A stretch of DNA of 52,551 nt. It comes from Candidatus Margulisiibacteriota bacterium. Its GTDB lineage: Bacteria; Margulisbacteria; WOR-1; JAHJIW01. Position 1 is the first letter of the stretch, and the number at the start of each line of letters is the position of its first letter. The notes under the pieces were generated by a model. That model made no database searches. It saw nothing but the letters and a program-made list of their open reading frames with translations, and had not been told where the DNA came from. The stretch lies in the NCBI GenBank assembly GCA_018823125.1, contig JAHJIW010000016.1:1-52551 (forward strand), given 5' to 3'. Position numbers and translations under genes: made by a program. Of this stretch, positions 32,977 through 41,822 are shown one piece after another.

Positions 32977-34020
32977 CTAGACAATCAGCATCGCATCCCC
33001 AAAACTAAAAAACCGATATTTTCGTTGTTTGGCTTCTTCGTATGCAGATAATATTGCTTCCCGCCCCGCAAAAGCTGAAACCAGCATTAATAGCGAAGAC
33101 CGCGGAAAATGAAAATTAGTGATTAAAGCATCTACTAATTTGAACTCAAATCCAGGGTAAATAAATAGGTCTGTTTCACCAAAACAAGGTTCGAGCTTAT
33201 TCTTGCGAGCTAGCGTTTCAAGGGTCCGCACCACGGTAGTTCCCACCGCAACAACGCGACCTCTGCATATATTAATCGCAGCAACGCAATCCTTATCAAT
33301 CTCAAAATATTCACTGTGCATTTTATGGTCTTGAATAAAATCAGCATAAACCGGACGGAAAGTAGCTAGGCCCGTGTGCAAAGTAATATTGGCAATATCG
33401 ATACCCTTCTTCTTTAGTTTTGAAAGTAAGGGCTTAGTGAAATGTAATCCCGCCGTGGGTGCCGCCGAAGCCCCTCCACTTTTTGCAAAAACGGTTTGAT
33501 ATCTTTTACCCAAAAAGCTCTTATTCGATACCGCTTTTGAATTTTGAATATACGGGGGAAGCGGAACCTTCCCGAGCTTATCTAATAATTGCTTGAAAAC
33601 ACCCTTACTCTCAAAGCGCAAAAGCTGGCTGCCGTCGGCCTTTTTCTCTAAAACTTCGGCAACTAACTTACCCTTTGCAAAAACCACGCGAGAGCCGATT
33701 TTTAGGCGTTTTCCGGGGCGGACCAGACAGTTCCAGCTATTTTTTTCCATCTCACGCAGCAGCACTACTTCGATCTTGGCACTCCCGCCCTCTTTTTCGC
33801 CGATCAACCGGGCAGGAATAACTTTAGTATCATTCAACACTAACAAATCCCCTGGTTTTAAATAATCTACAATATCAAAAAATCGACGGTGGAAAATCTG
33901 ATGAGTTTTACGATCCAAAACTAAAAGTTTGGAAGCATCGCGTTTTTTGAGTGGAGCCTGGGCGATAAACTCTTCGGGCAAGGCATAATCGAAATCTGAA
34001 GTTTTAAGACTTTTATTCAT
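32977..34020 (-). CDS. queA: S-adenosylmethionine:tRNA ribosyltransferase-isomerase
   Basis: QueA adds the cyclopentene moiety precursor to preQ1 in tRNA, the step after Tgt. It has 347 aa. Typical segments are FDYALPEEFIAQAPLKKRDA near the N-terminus, LVLNDTKVIPARL, GGASAAPTAGLHFT, HTGLATFRPV and the C-terminal TNFHFPRSSLLMLVSAFAG. It is the third gene behind the TonB-dependent receptor and TonB genes (23 bp gap), an unusual partner. Confidence 0.97.
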   Translation of the reverse strand: MNKSLKTSDFDYALPEEFIAQAPLKKRDASKLLVLDRKTHQIFHRRFFDIVDYLKPGDLLVLNDTKVIPARLIGEKEGGSAKIEVVLLREMEKNSWNCLVRPGKRLKIGSRVVFAKGKLVAEVLEKKADGSQLLRFESKGVFKQLLDKLGKVPLPPYIQNSKAVSNKSFLGKRYQTVFAKSGGASAAPTAGLHFTKPLLSKLKKKGIDIANITLHTGLATFRPVYADFIQDHKMHSEYFEIDKDCVAAINICRGRVVAVGTTVVRTLETLARKNKLEPCFGETDLFIYPGFEFKLVDALITNFHFPRSSLLMLVSAFAGREAILSAYEEAKQRKYRFFSFGDAMLIV

Positions 34021-34043
34021 CTTTATTAAATTCGCAGTTTAGC

Positions 34044-34562
34044 TTAGCCTTTTAATTTGAAGGTTATCGGCACTTCAAAATGGGATAAAACCGCAGCTTC
34101 ACTTTGTTTAGCCGGCACAAATACCCATTTCGACGCAGCCTGAGAGGCAGCTAGATCCAGTGATTCACTTCCGGATGAGCTTTTAACCTGGGATTCAACA
34201 ACTTTACCGTCTTTCCCAATGATTAAATTTAGTGTAACTACGCCTTCAATGCCTTCCTTAACCGCTGATTCCGGATAAACCGGTAAAACTTGCTTAATCA
34301 GCTGGGGAGGCATAATCGGAAGTGGTTTGGCAACCGGTGCAGATGGCTGAACCGAAGCAGCAATGGGCTTGGCTATAGATATTACCTTAGCTGCCGGCTT
34401 AGTTACCGGTTGCACAATAACCTCCGAATAAGTGAATACCGGGGCTTGTGCTTTGGTAGTAAAAGTAACATTTTGAATCGCGAAAAATGCTATCACTGCC
34501 ATCGCTAATATTAAAACATCAATGATCGAAATCTTGATCCAATTTAATTTATTAGTTCTCAT
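34044..34562 (-). CDS. TonB-family protein
   Basis: This 172-aa protein has one N-terminal membrane anchor (ISIIDVLILAMAVIAFFAI). A Pro/Ala/Lys-rich periplasmic linker (KPAAKVISIAKPIAASVQPS) runs from about 55 to 85. The C-terminal TonB domain follows (KQVLPVYPESAVKEGIEGVV, then GKDGKVVESQVKSSSG and WVFVPAKQ). It should transmit membrane energy to the receptor encoded 9 bp upstream. ExbB/ExbD genes are not in this window. Confidence 0.9.
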   Translation of the reverse strand: MRTNKLNWIKISIIDVLILAMAVIAFFAIQNVTFTTKAQAPVFTYSEVIVQPVTKPAAKVISIAKPIAASVQPSAPVAKPLPIMPPQLIKQVLPVYPESAVKEGIEGVVTLNLIIGKDGKVVESQVKSSSGSESLDLAASQAASKWVFVPAKQSEAAVLSHFEVPITFKLKG

Positions 34563-34571
34563 TTATACACC

Positions 34572-36353
34572 TCATTTAATTAATTTTACCCCAATCGTGT
34601 AGGTTCGTCCAGGCATAGGATAATTTAATGTATCTTGATAAACTTCATTCCCAAGATTGTTAATCCCAAAATTAATGGTCCAATCGGCAATCTTCTTCCA
34701 AAGGTTTAAATCAGCTACAGTATAGCATGGAACGGTGCGGGTATTATTTATATCATCATAACGCTCACCCACGTGTCGGGCAAAGAGGCCTAACCCACAA
34801 CCCTTTCCGCTATCATACTGTAATCCAGCATTAATTTTATTGAGCGGGCTGTAAGTTAAATGATTCCCCGTCGTCCCGTCTACCGCATTTTCATACGTGT
34901 AGTTTAAAAATCCCCAGAAGTTATCGGTAAATGAGCGCGCAATTTCGATTTCTACTCCCATGGCTTTGGCCGCAGCAATATTTTGTGCTTCCCAGGTCAT
35001 CCAGGTTCCGCTGACGTCAATCCAGCGGATCATGTCAGTAGTTTCGGTAGCATAAAAGCTAATCGAGGTTCTGGTTTTTGGATCTATTTCATGCTCCAGG
35101 CCAATTTCCAAAGAGTTAGATTGTTCGGGTTTTAGATTGGCATTTCCGCGGGTGACGATTCCCCAGGACGGATCCAGGTAATACCAATATAATTCATTTA
35201 AGGTTGGAACTCGATAAGCAGATCCGACTCCCATGCGTAAGTTAAGATCACGAGCTAACTCAAATACCATTCCAACTCTAGGATTAATACTGCTGCCTAC
35301 TACCGAATGTGAATCTCCCCTTAATCCTAAGTTAACCGTAGCCCAATCGCCAAAGCTGATTTCATCCGCTAAAAATAGACCAGCGTTATTAACTACATGA
35401 ATACCGGCCGCAGCGCTATCGCCGCGGTCTTCTCTCCACTCTGCTCCATAAGTAAGATCGTTCCATAATATATCTAAGTTTTGCTGCCAGCCTACACTAT
35501 CGGTCCAGCAGTTATAGATACTATTGGGGTCCGTTCCGGGATTAGAATTAAACAACTGCAATTTTTCATCATGAAAAGCACTTAATCCGCCGGCGGCAAA
35601 ATTGATATGGCTTTTACGGTCTACCTGGCGGGTATTAGGAGTTGGAAATACAGTTGAACCAGGCACTCCCTTATCCCCCACGTAGTGGCCAAAATCAATA
35701 TCCACCATTCCTAATTTAAATGCACCGGTATAATTTTGAGAAGTATAATCATTGTTAGTTAGAAATCCATTGCTCTTTAAATATCCGGCTGAGAAATCAA
35801 GGATATCACTACCTGCAGCAATTAAATATTTTTGGGTATCATAAGTCGCAAAATAAGTTTCGATCGAAAAACCAGGTTGTGGTTTTTTGGTTATAATATT
35901 TATGACTCCGCCAACCGCATCCGCCCCATATAATGATGAAACCGGAAACCGTACTACTTCAATTCTTTCGACATTATCCAGCCACACATCTTCCGGAGCA
36001 AAACCACCTAAAAGAGGTGAATTAGCTCGGCGGCCGTTTAAAAGGACTAGCACTTCTTCATAAGTAGATCCCCGCAGACGAAGTGTTGAAGTGGTGCCAA
36101 GAGAACCCATCTGCTTTACATCCACCCCCACCGTAAATTGCAGTGCCTCGGCTAAATTTCTGGATCCCATGGCGGCAATATCGTCAGCATCAATAACCGT
36201 GGAACTAAAAGGTGCACTAATCCGTGGAGTAAGATACCGGGTAGCAGTAACAATTAACCCTTTCCCTTTAAAAGCCGGAACCTGGTACGCAAATGAGGCC
36301 GAAGAAACCAAAGCGAAGAGAAACACGAAGCAGATAACAATTAACTTTTTCAT
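34572..36353 (-). CDS. TonB-dependent outer-membrane receptor, BtuB-like
   Basis: This 593-aa receptor has a signal peptide (LIVICFVFLFALVSSASFAY). A TonB-box-like IVTATR near residue 34 and the plug domain (STVIDADDIAAMGSRNLAEA; LRLRGSTYEEVLVLLNGRR; GADAVGGVINIITKKP) are followed by a 22-strand-type barrel ending in an aromatic/hydrophobic strand (RTYTIGVKLIK). The short barrel resembles vitamin B12/BtuB-type or metal-complex receptors; the substrate cannot be read from sequence. AAGGAGG precedes the ATG. It heads the operon receptor-TonB-queA and is preceded by a structured leader. Confidence 0.9.
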   Translation of the reverse strand: MKKLIVICFVFLFALVSSASFAYQVPAFKGKGLIVTATRYLTPRISAPFSSTVIDADDIAAMGSRNLAEALQFTVGVDVKQMGSLGTTSTLRLRGSTYEEVLVLLNGRRANSPLLGGFAPEDVWLDNVERIEVVRFPVSSLYGADAVGGVINIITKKPQPGFSIETYFATYDTQKYLIAAGSDILDFSAGYLKSNGFLTNNDYTSQNYTGAFKLGMVDIDFGHYVGDKGVPGSTVFPTPNTRQVDRKSHINFAAGGLSAFHDEKLQLFNSNPGTDPNSIYNCWTDSVGWQQNLDILWNDLTYGAEWREDRGDSAAAGIHVVNNAGLFLADEISFGDWATVNLGLRGDSHSVVGSSINPRVGMVFELARDLNLRMGVGSAYRVPTLNELYWYYLDPSWGIVTRGNANLKPEQSNSLEIGLEHEIDPKTRTSISFYATETTDMIRWIDVSGTWMTWEAQNIAAAKAMGVEIEIARSFTDNFWGFLNYTYENAVDGTTGNHLTYSPLNKINAGLQYDSGKGCGLGLFARHVGERYDDINNTRTVPCYTVADLNLWKKIADWTINFGINNLGNEVYQDTLNYPMPGRTYTIGVKLIK

Positions 36354-36375
36354 CCCTATACCTCCTTAAAGATAT

Positions 36376-36454
36376 AGGGTTCCGGGACAACCCCTTACGG
36401 TTTATTTTTCCTAAGGCGAGAGTAGAACTCGCAAAAATGTTCCCCCGTTGAACA
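36376..36454 (-). promoter_or_regulatory. Structured leader of the TonB-dependent receptor gene, possible riboswitch
   Basis: On the minus strand several helices nest within 80 nt. Hairpin A is TGTTC/GAACA (36454-36438) with loop AACGGGG. Helix ATTTTT/AAAAAT (36438-36433 with 36409-36404) encloses hairpin GCGAG/CTCGC. CCTTA (36416-36412) pairs with TAAGG (36397-36393) as a pseudoknot. Hairpin B is GGGTT/AACCC (36393-36377) with loop GTCCCGG. The loops of A and B are complementary (CGGGG with TCCCG). The region ends ~22 nt before the start codon. No known riboswitch consensus was recognised; the B12 box is absent. Confidence 0.5.
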
Positions 36455-36477
36455 ACTCAGGCAGAAAAAGTTTAACA

Positions 36478-37302
36478 CTAGATCAATTTTTTGTAAACAT
36501 CGTTTTTACTAACGTCAAAAACCTTGGCTACAATCTTTGAGATATCTTTCTTAGAAAGATCGGTTTTTATTAACTCCTCAATCAGCGCATCTTCCTCGAT
36601 TTCTTTCTTGGTCTCTGGTCTCTTGTCTCTGGTCTCTAGTCCTTTCACGACCACCACAAATTCGCCCCGCGGTTCCGCTTCCTTAAAATGATGAATAACC
36701 TTACTCAGCTTTCCTTTGATAATTTCTTCAAATTTTTTGGTAATTTCCCTGATCACCGAAACTTCACGGTCGCCAAAATTCAATAAAATATCACCCAGCG
36801 CCTTTAAAATGCGATGCGGGGCTTCATAAAATACGATGGTGCGCTCTTCGATAGAAAGGGTTTTAAGCCGGGACCGGCGCTCGGTTGGTTTTTTGGGTAA
36901 AAATCCTTCAAAGACAAATTTATCGGCCGGCATCCCGCTGACGGAGAGCGCGGCGGTGGCCGCACACGGACCCGGGATGGGCTCTACTTTAATTTTTTTA
37001 CTTAAAGCCTGATTCACTAATTCGTAGCCGGGGTCAGAAATCACCGGGGTTCCGCTATCGGACACCAGCGCTACCTTTTTCCCTTGCTTTAAAACATCCA
37101 AAATAAAGGCGGTTTTTTGTTGAATATTGAATTTGTGATAACTAATGGCGTGGGCTTTAATCGAAAATTTATTTAACAGTTTTTGGATTTGGCGGGTATC
37201 TTCGGACACGATCAAATCGACCGCCGCTAAGGTCTCAAGTAAGCGCGGAGAAGCATCTGAAAGATTACCAATTGGAGTAGCACAGACAAAAAGTGTTCCC
37301 AT
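36478..37302 (-). CDS. rsmI: 16S rRNA 2'-O-methyltransferase RsmI
   Basis: RsmI methylates C1402 of 16S rRNA using S-adenosylmethionine. It has 274 aa. Diagnostic segments are LFVCATPIGNLSDASPRLLE at the N-terminus, SEDTRQ, YHKFN, ALVSDSGTPVISDPGYELV, the SAM-pocket region PGPCAATAALSVSGMP and VFYEAPHRI. The C-terminal ~40 residues form a helical tail (SKKDISKIVAKVFDVSKNDV). It is the last gene of the M23-bactofilin-rsmI operon, 6 bp after bactofilin. Confidence 0.96.
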   Translation of the reverse strand: MGTLFVCATPIGNLSDASPRLLETLAAVDLIVSEDTRQIQKLLNKFSIKAHAISYHKFNIQQKTAFILDVLKQGKKVALVSDSGTPVISDPGYELVNQALSKKIKVEPIPGPCAATAALSVSGMPADKFVFEGFLPKKPTERRSRLKTLSIEERTIVFYEAPHRILKALGDILLNFGDREVSVIREITKKFEEIIKGKLSKVIHHFKEAEPRGEFVVVVKGLETRDKRPETKKEIEEDALIEELIKTDLSKKDISKIVAKVFDVSKNDVYKKLI

Positions 37303-37308
37303 CAGTTA

Positions 37309-37773
37309 CTAGTTTTCGCTTTGCTGGAAAAGTTGGTATACCTCAGTAGTAGCCGAAGGCGCCTTTTCTTCCTTTATGGCAGCAATTTCAATCGACTTTT
37401 TTTTTGACGCCTGGGCTTTGGCCCCGATATATACTTTACCTTTATAGGTAGCGCCTTCTTCGATTACCAACTTATCTCCCGAAAGATCTCCGTGCACTAC
37501 CCCTGATTTTTCAATTTCAAGACCGGCCCAGCCCGTGACGTTACCGTTGACCTCACCCGCTACAATTACGTGGTTGCCGGCTACGTCACCTTTAATCTTA
37601 CTTTTTTCACCAATAAAAACGTCGGAGGCGGCTTCGATTTTTCCTTCGATGTCGCCGCTAACCCGCAGCGAACCATCACAGGAAATTTGTCCATTTATTT
37701 TTGTTTTTTCCCCGATTACGGTTTCAATCGTTCCAAAATCAGCCGGTTTTTGTTTACTGCCAAACATATTCAT
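37309..37773 (-). CDS. Bactofilin
   Basis: This polymer-forming cytoskeletal protein has 154 aa. The central beta-helix (residues ~20-115) shows the regular hydrophobic/glycine ladder of bactofilins: GQISCDGSLRVSGDIEGKI, then KIKGDVAGNHVIVAGEVNGN and VVHGDLSGDKLVIEEGATY. A lysine/alanine-rich tail follows. It lies 22 bp after an M23 peptidase gene; bactofilin/M23 pairs are a recurrent unit in which the bactofilin helps localise cell-wall hydrolysis and shape. Confidence 0.93.
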   Translation of the reverse strand: MNMFGSKQKPADFGTIETVIGEKTKINGQISCDGSLRVSGDIEGKIEAASDVFIGEKSKIKGDVAGNHVIVAGEVNGNVTGWAGLEIEKSGVVHGDLSGDKLVIEEGATYKGKVYIGAKAQASKKKSIEIAAIKEEKAPSATTEVYQLFQQSEN

Positions 37774-37795
37774 TTTAAAAACTCCTCTTTATTAA

Positions 37796-38737
37796 TTAGC
37801 GATTCCAGGTTTTGCTAGCGGTAAAAATATCTAGCCCCAGATACGCCACCGGATTTATATGCTTATCGTTGCGCCGAACCTCATAGTGACAATGCGGACC
37901 GGTGGAAAATCCAGAAGTACCAACGTAAGAAATTACCTGGCCTTTTCTGATTGTTTGTCCCACCGAAACCGTTAACTTTGAATTATGCCCATATAAGGTA
38001 GACAGACCACTGCCATGATCAATCACCACGGTCTTTCCGTAACCTCCCCGCCAACCTGAATATATTACTTTGCCGGATGCGGTAGCCCTGACCGGGGCTC
38101 CGTACCAGGCCGAAATATCTACGCCGGTGTGAAATCCCCTCCACGGAAAATAGCGGTATCCGTAACCCGAAACGATGCGGCCGTAAGCCGGCCATACCGA
38201 CGGGGTATTGGCAAAACGCTGACGGATTTGGCTAACCGTTTTTTGGAGGTCGGCCAAGCTTTCTTTGCGTTTGGCCAGATCTACTTCTGCTTTTTTAAAA
38301 TCACCGTAAACATCCCCCAGCTCCAGCCCCACCCGCTCGTCGATGAATTTTCTTTCATCAGAAATTACTACCGAATTTAAACCCGCCACGGCATCGTGTT
38401 TCTTTAACCCCAGGAGTCTTCTTAAATCATTGTCTCTTTCGGATAATTCCTTAATTGACTCCCTAAGCTGGGTGGCTTCTAAAGAAAAATAGCTTAATTG
38501 GTTTTTTTGCGCTTTGATAGTTTCGAGTCCGAGTTTATAAGTAATTAACCTTTTAGAAAGCGTGGCCGAATAAACAAACGAAGATGCGCATACTCCGATT
38601 AATACTGCAATCAAACAACACAAAGCAATAAAAGTAGAGTATTTAAGCCTGAAGCTCACCGTGCTGTTTGAGGATCCGTGCGGAACAACCAGAAAGGTCA
38701 AATAATGATCTTTCTTTTGTTTTTTTTGTTTTTTCAT
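37796..38737 (-). CDS. M23 (LytM-type) cell-wall endopeptidase, membrane-anchored
   Basis: This 313-aa protein has a basic cytoplasmic start and one membrane helix (STFIALCCLIAVLIGVCASS). A coiled coil (~70-165) precedes the C-terminal M23 domain with zinc ligands in HTGVDIS and HCHYEVRR and the conserved GLSTLYGHN. All metal ligands are present, so activity is expected, unlike degenerate EnvC/NlpD-type activators. It is the first gene of the operon with bactofilin and rsmI. Confidence 0.93.
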   Translation of the reverse strand: MKKQKKQKKDHYLTFLVVPHGSSNSTVSFRLKYSTFIALCCLIAVLIGVCASSFVYSATLSKRLITYKLGLETIKAQKNQLSYFSLEATQLRESIKELSERDNDLRRLLGLKKHDAVAGLNSVVISDERKFIDERVGLELGDVYGDFKKAEVDLAKRKESLADLQKTVSQIRQRFANTPSVWPAYGRIVSGYGYRYFPWRGFHTGVDISAWYGAPVRATASGKVIYSGWRGGYGKTVVIDHGSGLSTLYGHNSKLTVSVGQTIRKGQVISYVGTSGFSTGPHCHYEVRRNDKHINPVAYLGLDIFTASKTWNR

Positions 38738-38778
38738 TTGTCCTTTTACCCTATAAATTAGCCGTTTTAACCAGTAAA

Positions 38779-38807
38779 GTTATAGCATACCGCTAAAAAA
38801 TAAACAA
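38779..38807 (-). promoter_or_regulatory. Sigma70-type promoter for the M23-bactofilin-rsmI operon
   Basis: Minus strand TTGTTT (38807-38802), 17-bp spacer, TATAAC (38784-38779) with TATGC before it, about 40 bp upstream of the ATG at 38737. AAGGA serves as ribosome binding site. Confidence 0.6.
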
Positions 38808-38838
38808 GACACATTCAGACCAAAAACTTAAACGCAGA

Positions 38839-41166
38839 TTAGAATTTTCGCCTGGTAGTTTTGGCCGTAACCGACTCGCCATTTTTTAATTTAAAGATTT
38901 TTCCGGAAACCGTCAGGCTGACGCCTTTTTTATCCGCTGCCGCCAGCATCTTAAAGGTTATTTTTTTATGGTTAATCTCCGCCCGGACCACGCTTCCCTG
39001 CCAGACGAAATTAAAACTTAATTTTTGCCATTTTTTAGGCAGCCAGGGATCAAAACATAAGTTGCCGAAACGGATGCGCATGCCGGCAAAACCGTGAATA
39101 ATGTTCATCCAGGCGCCGCCGGCAGCCGCCGCGTGGATTCCGTCACCGGCATTTTTATTTGCATCTACTAAATCGATGTAAGACGTTTTCATGAAATAAT
39201 TATAGGCTTTTTTGTGGTCGCCAATCTCCAGTCCCATCAGTCCGTAGATGCAGGGAGAAAGAGAAGACTTATGCATCGTGCGTTCTTCGTAATAATGAAA
39301 GTTCTTCTTTTTTACCTCAGGCGGAAACTTATCAATAAACAAATATAAAAGCAAAACCACATCCGCTTGTTTAAGCAGCTGGGTGCGGTCCAGGTCCTCC
39401 AGGTCCAAACCTTTAGGAAATTCCGGCAGTCCGTGAGCGTTAAGCTCCCCGACTTTGTAATCCCTAAGCGAGAAATAGCCTTCGAACTGCTCGATCAGGT
39501 TTGTAGACTGGTCGAAAGGAAAGAAAATTGTCTTGGAAACCACTGCCATGCGGTCAATTTCTTTTTTGGTAAGCCGGAGCCGTTTGGTAAGCAGCTTTAA
39601 TTTCTGCGGTACTTCTTTCGTCATTTCACCATAAAGTGCAACCGCCTTCTTCAGATGCCACATCACCAGATAATTGGTAAACGCGTTATTGTCAACGTGC
39701 TCATGAAATTCGTCCGGACCGATGACTTTTCGTATTTCGTAGCGGTCCCTTCTTTTTTCTACCCGGCTCATCCAGAAGCGCGCCGTCTCGAAAATCAGCT
39801 CCGCGCCGTAGTTATACAAAAATTCGGAATCGCCGGTAGCGTTGTAATAGTTATAAATCCCGAAGACCACGTCCGATACGATATGATGTTCTTCGTCACC
39901 GGTAAAAATCTTAACTTCAGTGCCGTCCTCAAGATAACCGAAGTCGGGGGTGGTTTCTTCACCCGTATCCGCACTTTCCCAGGCCACCTTGGCCCCCTTG
40001 TACCCCATCTTCTTCGCATTTTGCAGCATGCCCTTCAAAGTATAGTAGCGGTACATCAAAAGGCCTCGAGCCTCTTCCGGAAAAGTATATATGTAAAAAG
40101 GCAGAATGAATACTTCGGTATCCCAGAATACGTGGCCTTTATATCCTTCACCGGTTAAAAATTTGGCGCCAATGCTGACGGTGGGATCATGGTGCGGTTT
40201 AGCAATCAGCAAATGGTACAGATTAAAGCGAATCCCTTTCTGAGCTTTGCGATCGCCCTTAATCTCAATGTCGGCTCTTTCCCATTCTTTTTCGCGGTAC
40301 TCAATATGCTTTTTTATATGATGGGCCAGCCCGTCGCGCTGCATGTCCCGCAAAAGATCAACGGTAGTTGATTTAAGCTGTCGTTCGTAGCCTTCACGGC
40401 TGGTAATGATTGACGCCCATTTGGTCATGTGATAAGTGTTGCCTTTTTCGGCCTGGAAGGTAATTTCTTCTGCAAACTTTTCGCCATAAATCCGGTTTAC
40501 TTTTATCGTATCCTGCGGAGCATCGTGCAGAACCAGCGAGGCCGCCAGCGCAACCCGGGTTTTACTGTCGCGGGTTTCCGATTCTAAATAGATGCAGTCC
40601 TTTTCACGATGCATAGTAATCAGGCCAAAATGCTTGATGCGCTCGTAAGGATAATAACCGATATTGGTAACGTCGCCGTTAATTCCGCTGATGATTTTGA
40701 TGCCGCCTGAAAAATTTTCGGGGGTGATCGAAATTTCCATGATCGATCCACGGACCTGATGCGCAAAAATCACCCGCCGGGTCTCGATTTTTAAGATTTT
40801 TCCTTTTTTGTTGCGGAAGCGGGTAACGCGATGCAGTATTCCTTTTTTCATGTCCAGAATGCGCTCGTGTTCTAATACTTTACAGGTTGAAAAATCAAAC
40901 TTTTCTCCGCCGTACCATATGGAAAAATCAACCCATCCGGGAACTTTAACAACTTCAGTGACAAAGCTTTCTGATTTATCAAATATTCCCGCCACGTAGG
41001 TCCCGCGGTAGGAACCGGGGGAGTTTTCTTCCAGGCTGCCACGGTGGCTTAAGTAACCGTTGCCCAGCGTGAATAATGTTTCATACACATTTTGCTTGCG
41101 GGGGTGATAGCCCTCTTCTCTGACTAACCAATCTTCCGAACTTAGTTTAAATATTTCATGCGGCAT
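38839..41166 (-). CDS. Glycoside hydrolase family 65 disaccharide phosphorylase
   Basis: This 775-aa protein has the GH65 layout. It has an N-terminal beta-sandwich (NVYETLFTLGNGYLSHRGSL), a helical (alpha/alpha)6 barrel (GEGYKGHVFWDTEVFILPFY) and a C-terminal beta domain (LRFGNLCFDPWLPKKWQKL type). The catalytic acid lies in the GPDEFHEHVDNNAFTN motif, E about residue 484. Family members reversibly split maltose, trehalose, kojibiose or nigerose with inversion, giving beta-glucose 1-phosphate. The neighbouring beta-phosphoglucomutase is the expected partner. Which disaccharide is used is not decidable from motifs alone. Confidence 0.92.
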   Translation of the reverse strand: MPHEIFKLSSEDWLVREEGYHPRKQNVYETLFTLGNGYLSHRGSLEENSPGSYRGTYVAGIFDKSESFVTEVVKVPGWVDFSIWYGGEKFDFSTCKVLEHERILDMKKGILHRVTRFRNKKGKILKIETRRVIFAHQVRGSIMEISITPENFSGGIKIISGINGDVTNIGYYPYERIKHFGLITMHREKDCIYLESETRDSKTRVALAASLVLHDAPQDTIKVNRIYGEKFAEEITFQAEKGNTYHMTKWASIITSREGYERQLKSTTVDLLRDMQRDGLAHHIKKHIEYREKEWERADIEIKGDRKAQKGIRFNLYHLLIAKPHHDPTVSIGAKFLTGEGYKGHVFWDTEVFILPFYIYTFPEEARGLLMYRYYTLKGMLQNAKKMGYKGAKVAWESADTGEETTPDFGYLEDGTEVKIFTGDEEHHIVSDVVFGIYNYYNATGDSEFLYNYGAELIFETARFWMSRVEKRRDRYEIRKVIGPDEFHEHVDNNAFTNYLVMWHLKKAVALYGEMTKEVPQKLKLLTKRLRLTKKEIDRMAVVSKTIFFPFDQSTNLIEQFEGYFSLRDYKVGELNAHGLPEFPKGLDLEDLDRTQLLKQADVVLLLYLFIDKFPPEVKKKNFHYYEERTMHKSSLSPCIYGLMGLEIGDHKKAYNYFMKTSYIDLVDANKNAGDGIHAAAAGGAWMNIIHGFAGMRIRFGNLCFDPWLPKKWQKLSFNFVWQGSVVRAEINHKKITFKMLAAADKKGVSLTVSGKIFKLKNGESVTAKTTRRKF

Positions 41167-41822
41167 TAATGTTCCTCCACAATTTTGATAATATCATCAA
41201 CCGTTACTTCATCCAAATCTTTTACTATTTTATCCGCCGTTTTAAGCGCGGCGGCATTATTGTGCCGATCAATTCCAATACAGGGAAAATGGCCGTTATG
41301 CGCAGCATCCACTCCGGATTTGGCATCTTCAAAAACGATGCACTCGCTAGGCTTAAGCCCCATTTTTGAAGCCGCCATTAAAAATATTTCGGGATCGGGT
41401 TTTCCTTTTTTAAAATCATTACCCGAAACGTTAACTGCAAACTTATCAAGCATATCAATTTTTTGTAGAATGCGTGTAGCATTTTTACTGGACGATGCCG
41501 CCGCCAGTTTTACCCCCCGGGCCTCTAATTCGTGAATAAGTGAGATTGTAGAAGGAAAAGTTACGATCGGATCAGCTTCAAGATACTCCACAAAATACGA
41601 TTGCTTTTTGTTGCCGGCTTCCATCACCTGCTCAAAGCTTAGCTCCGTCAAAATCGCCGCCGCCCCTTCCATCCGCGGCCGCCCGTCAACCTTGGCCAGA
41701 TAATCGTCCATGGTAAATGTATGCCCGTATTCTTCAAACATTCTTTTCCAGGCCTTAAAATGCAGGGGAACGGTATTAACCACTACTCCGTCCAGATCAA
41801 AAATGGCACCTTTCAGCTGCAT
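41166..41822 (-). CDS. Beta-phosphoglucomutase-like HAD phosphatase
   Basis: This 218-aa HAD-superfamily protein has the nucleophile/acid motif FDLDGVVVNT at residues 9-18, motif II (AAASSSKN) and motif III/IV (FEDAKSGVDAA). The cap residues VDGRPRMEGA match beta-phosphoglucomutases. It should convert beta-glucose 1-phosphate from the GH65 enzyme into glucose 6-phosphate. It overlaps the GH65 start and the glycosyltransferase stop by one base each, so the three are translationally coupled. Confidence 0.9.
   Translation of the reverse strand: MQLKGAIFDLDGVVVNTVPLHFKAWKRMFEEYGHTFTMDDYLAKVDGRPRMEGAAAILTELSFEQVMEAGNKKQSYFVEYLEADPIVTFPSTISLIHELEARGVKLAAASSSKNATRILQKIDMLDKFAVNVSGNDFKKGKPDPEIFLMAASKMGLKPSECIVFEDAKSGVDAAHNGHFPCIGIDRHNNAAALKTADKIVKDLDEVTVDDIIKIVEEH

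Noticed and set aside
36376..36454. Cobalamin riboswitch before the BtuB-like receptor
   Set aside because: The B12 box and the conserved core (GGGAA..GGTG, CCCGC..CTGT) are absent; only a loop-loop complementarity is similar.
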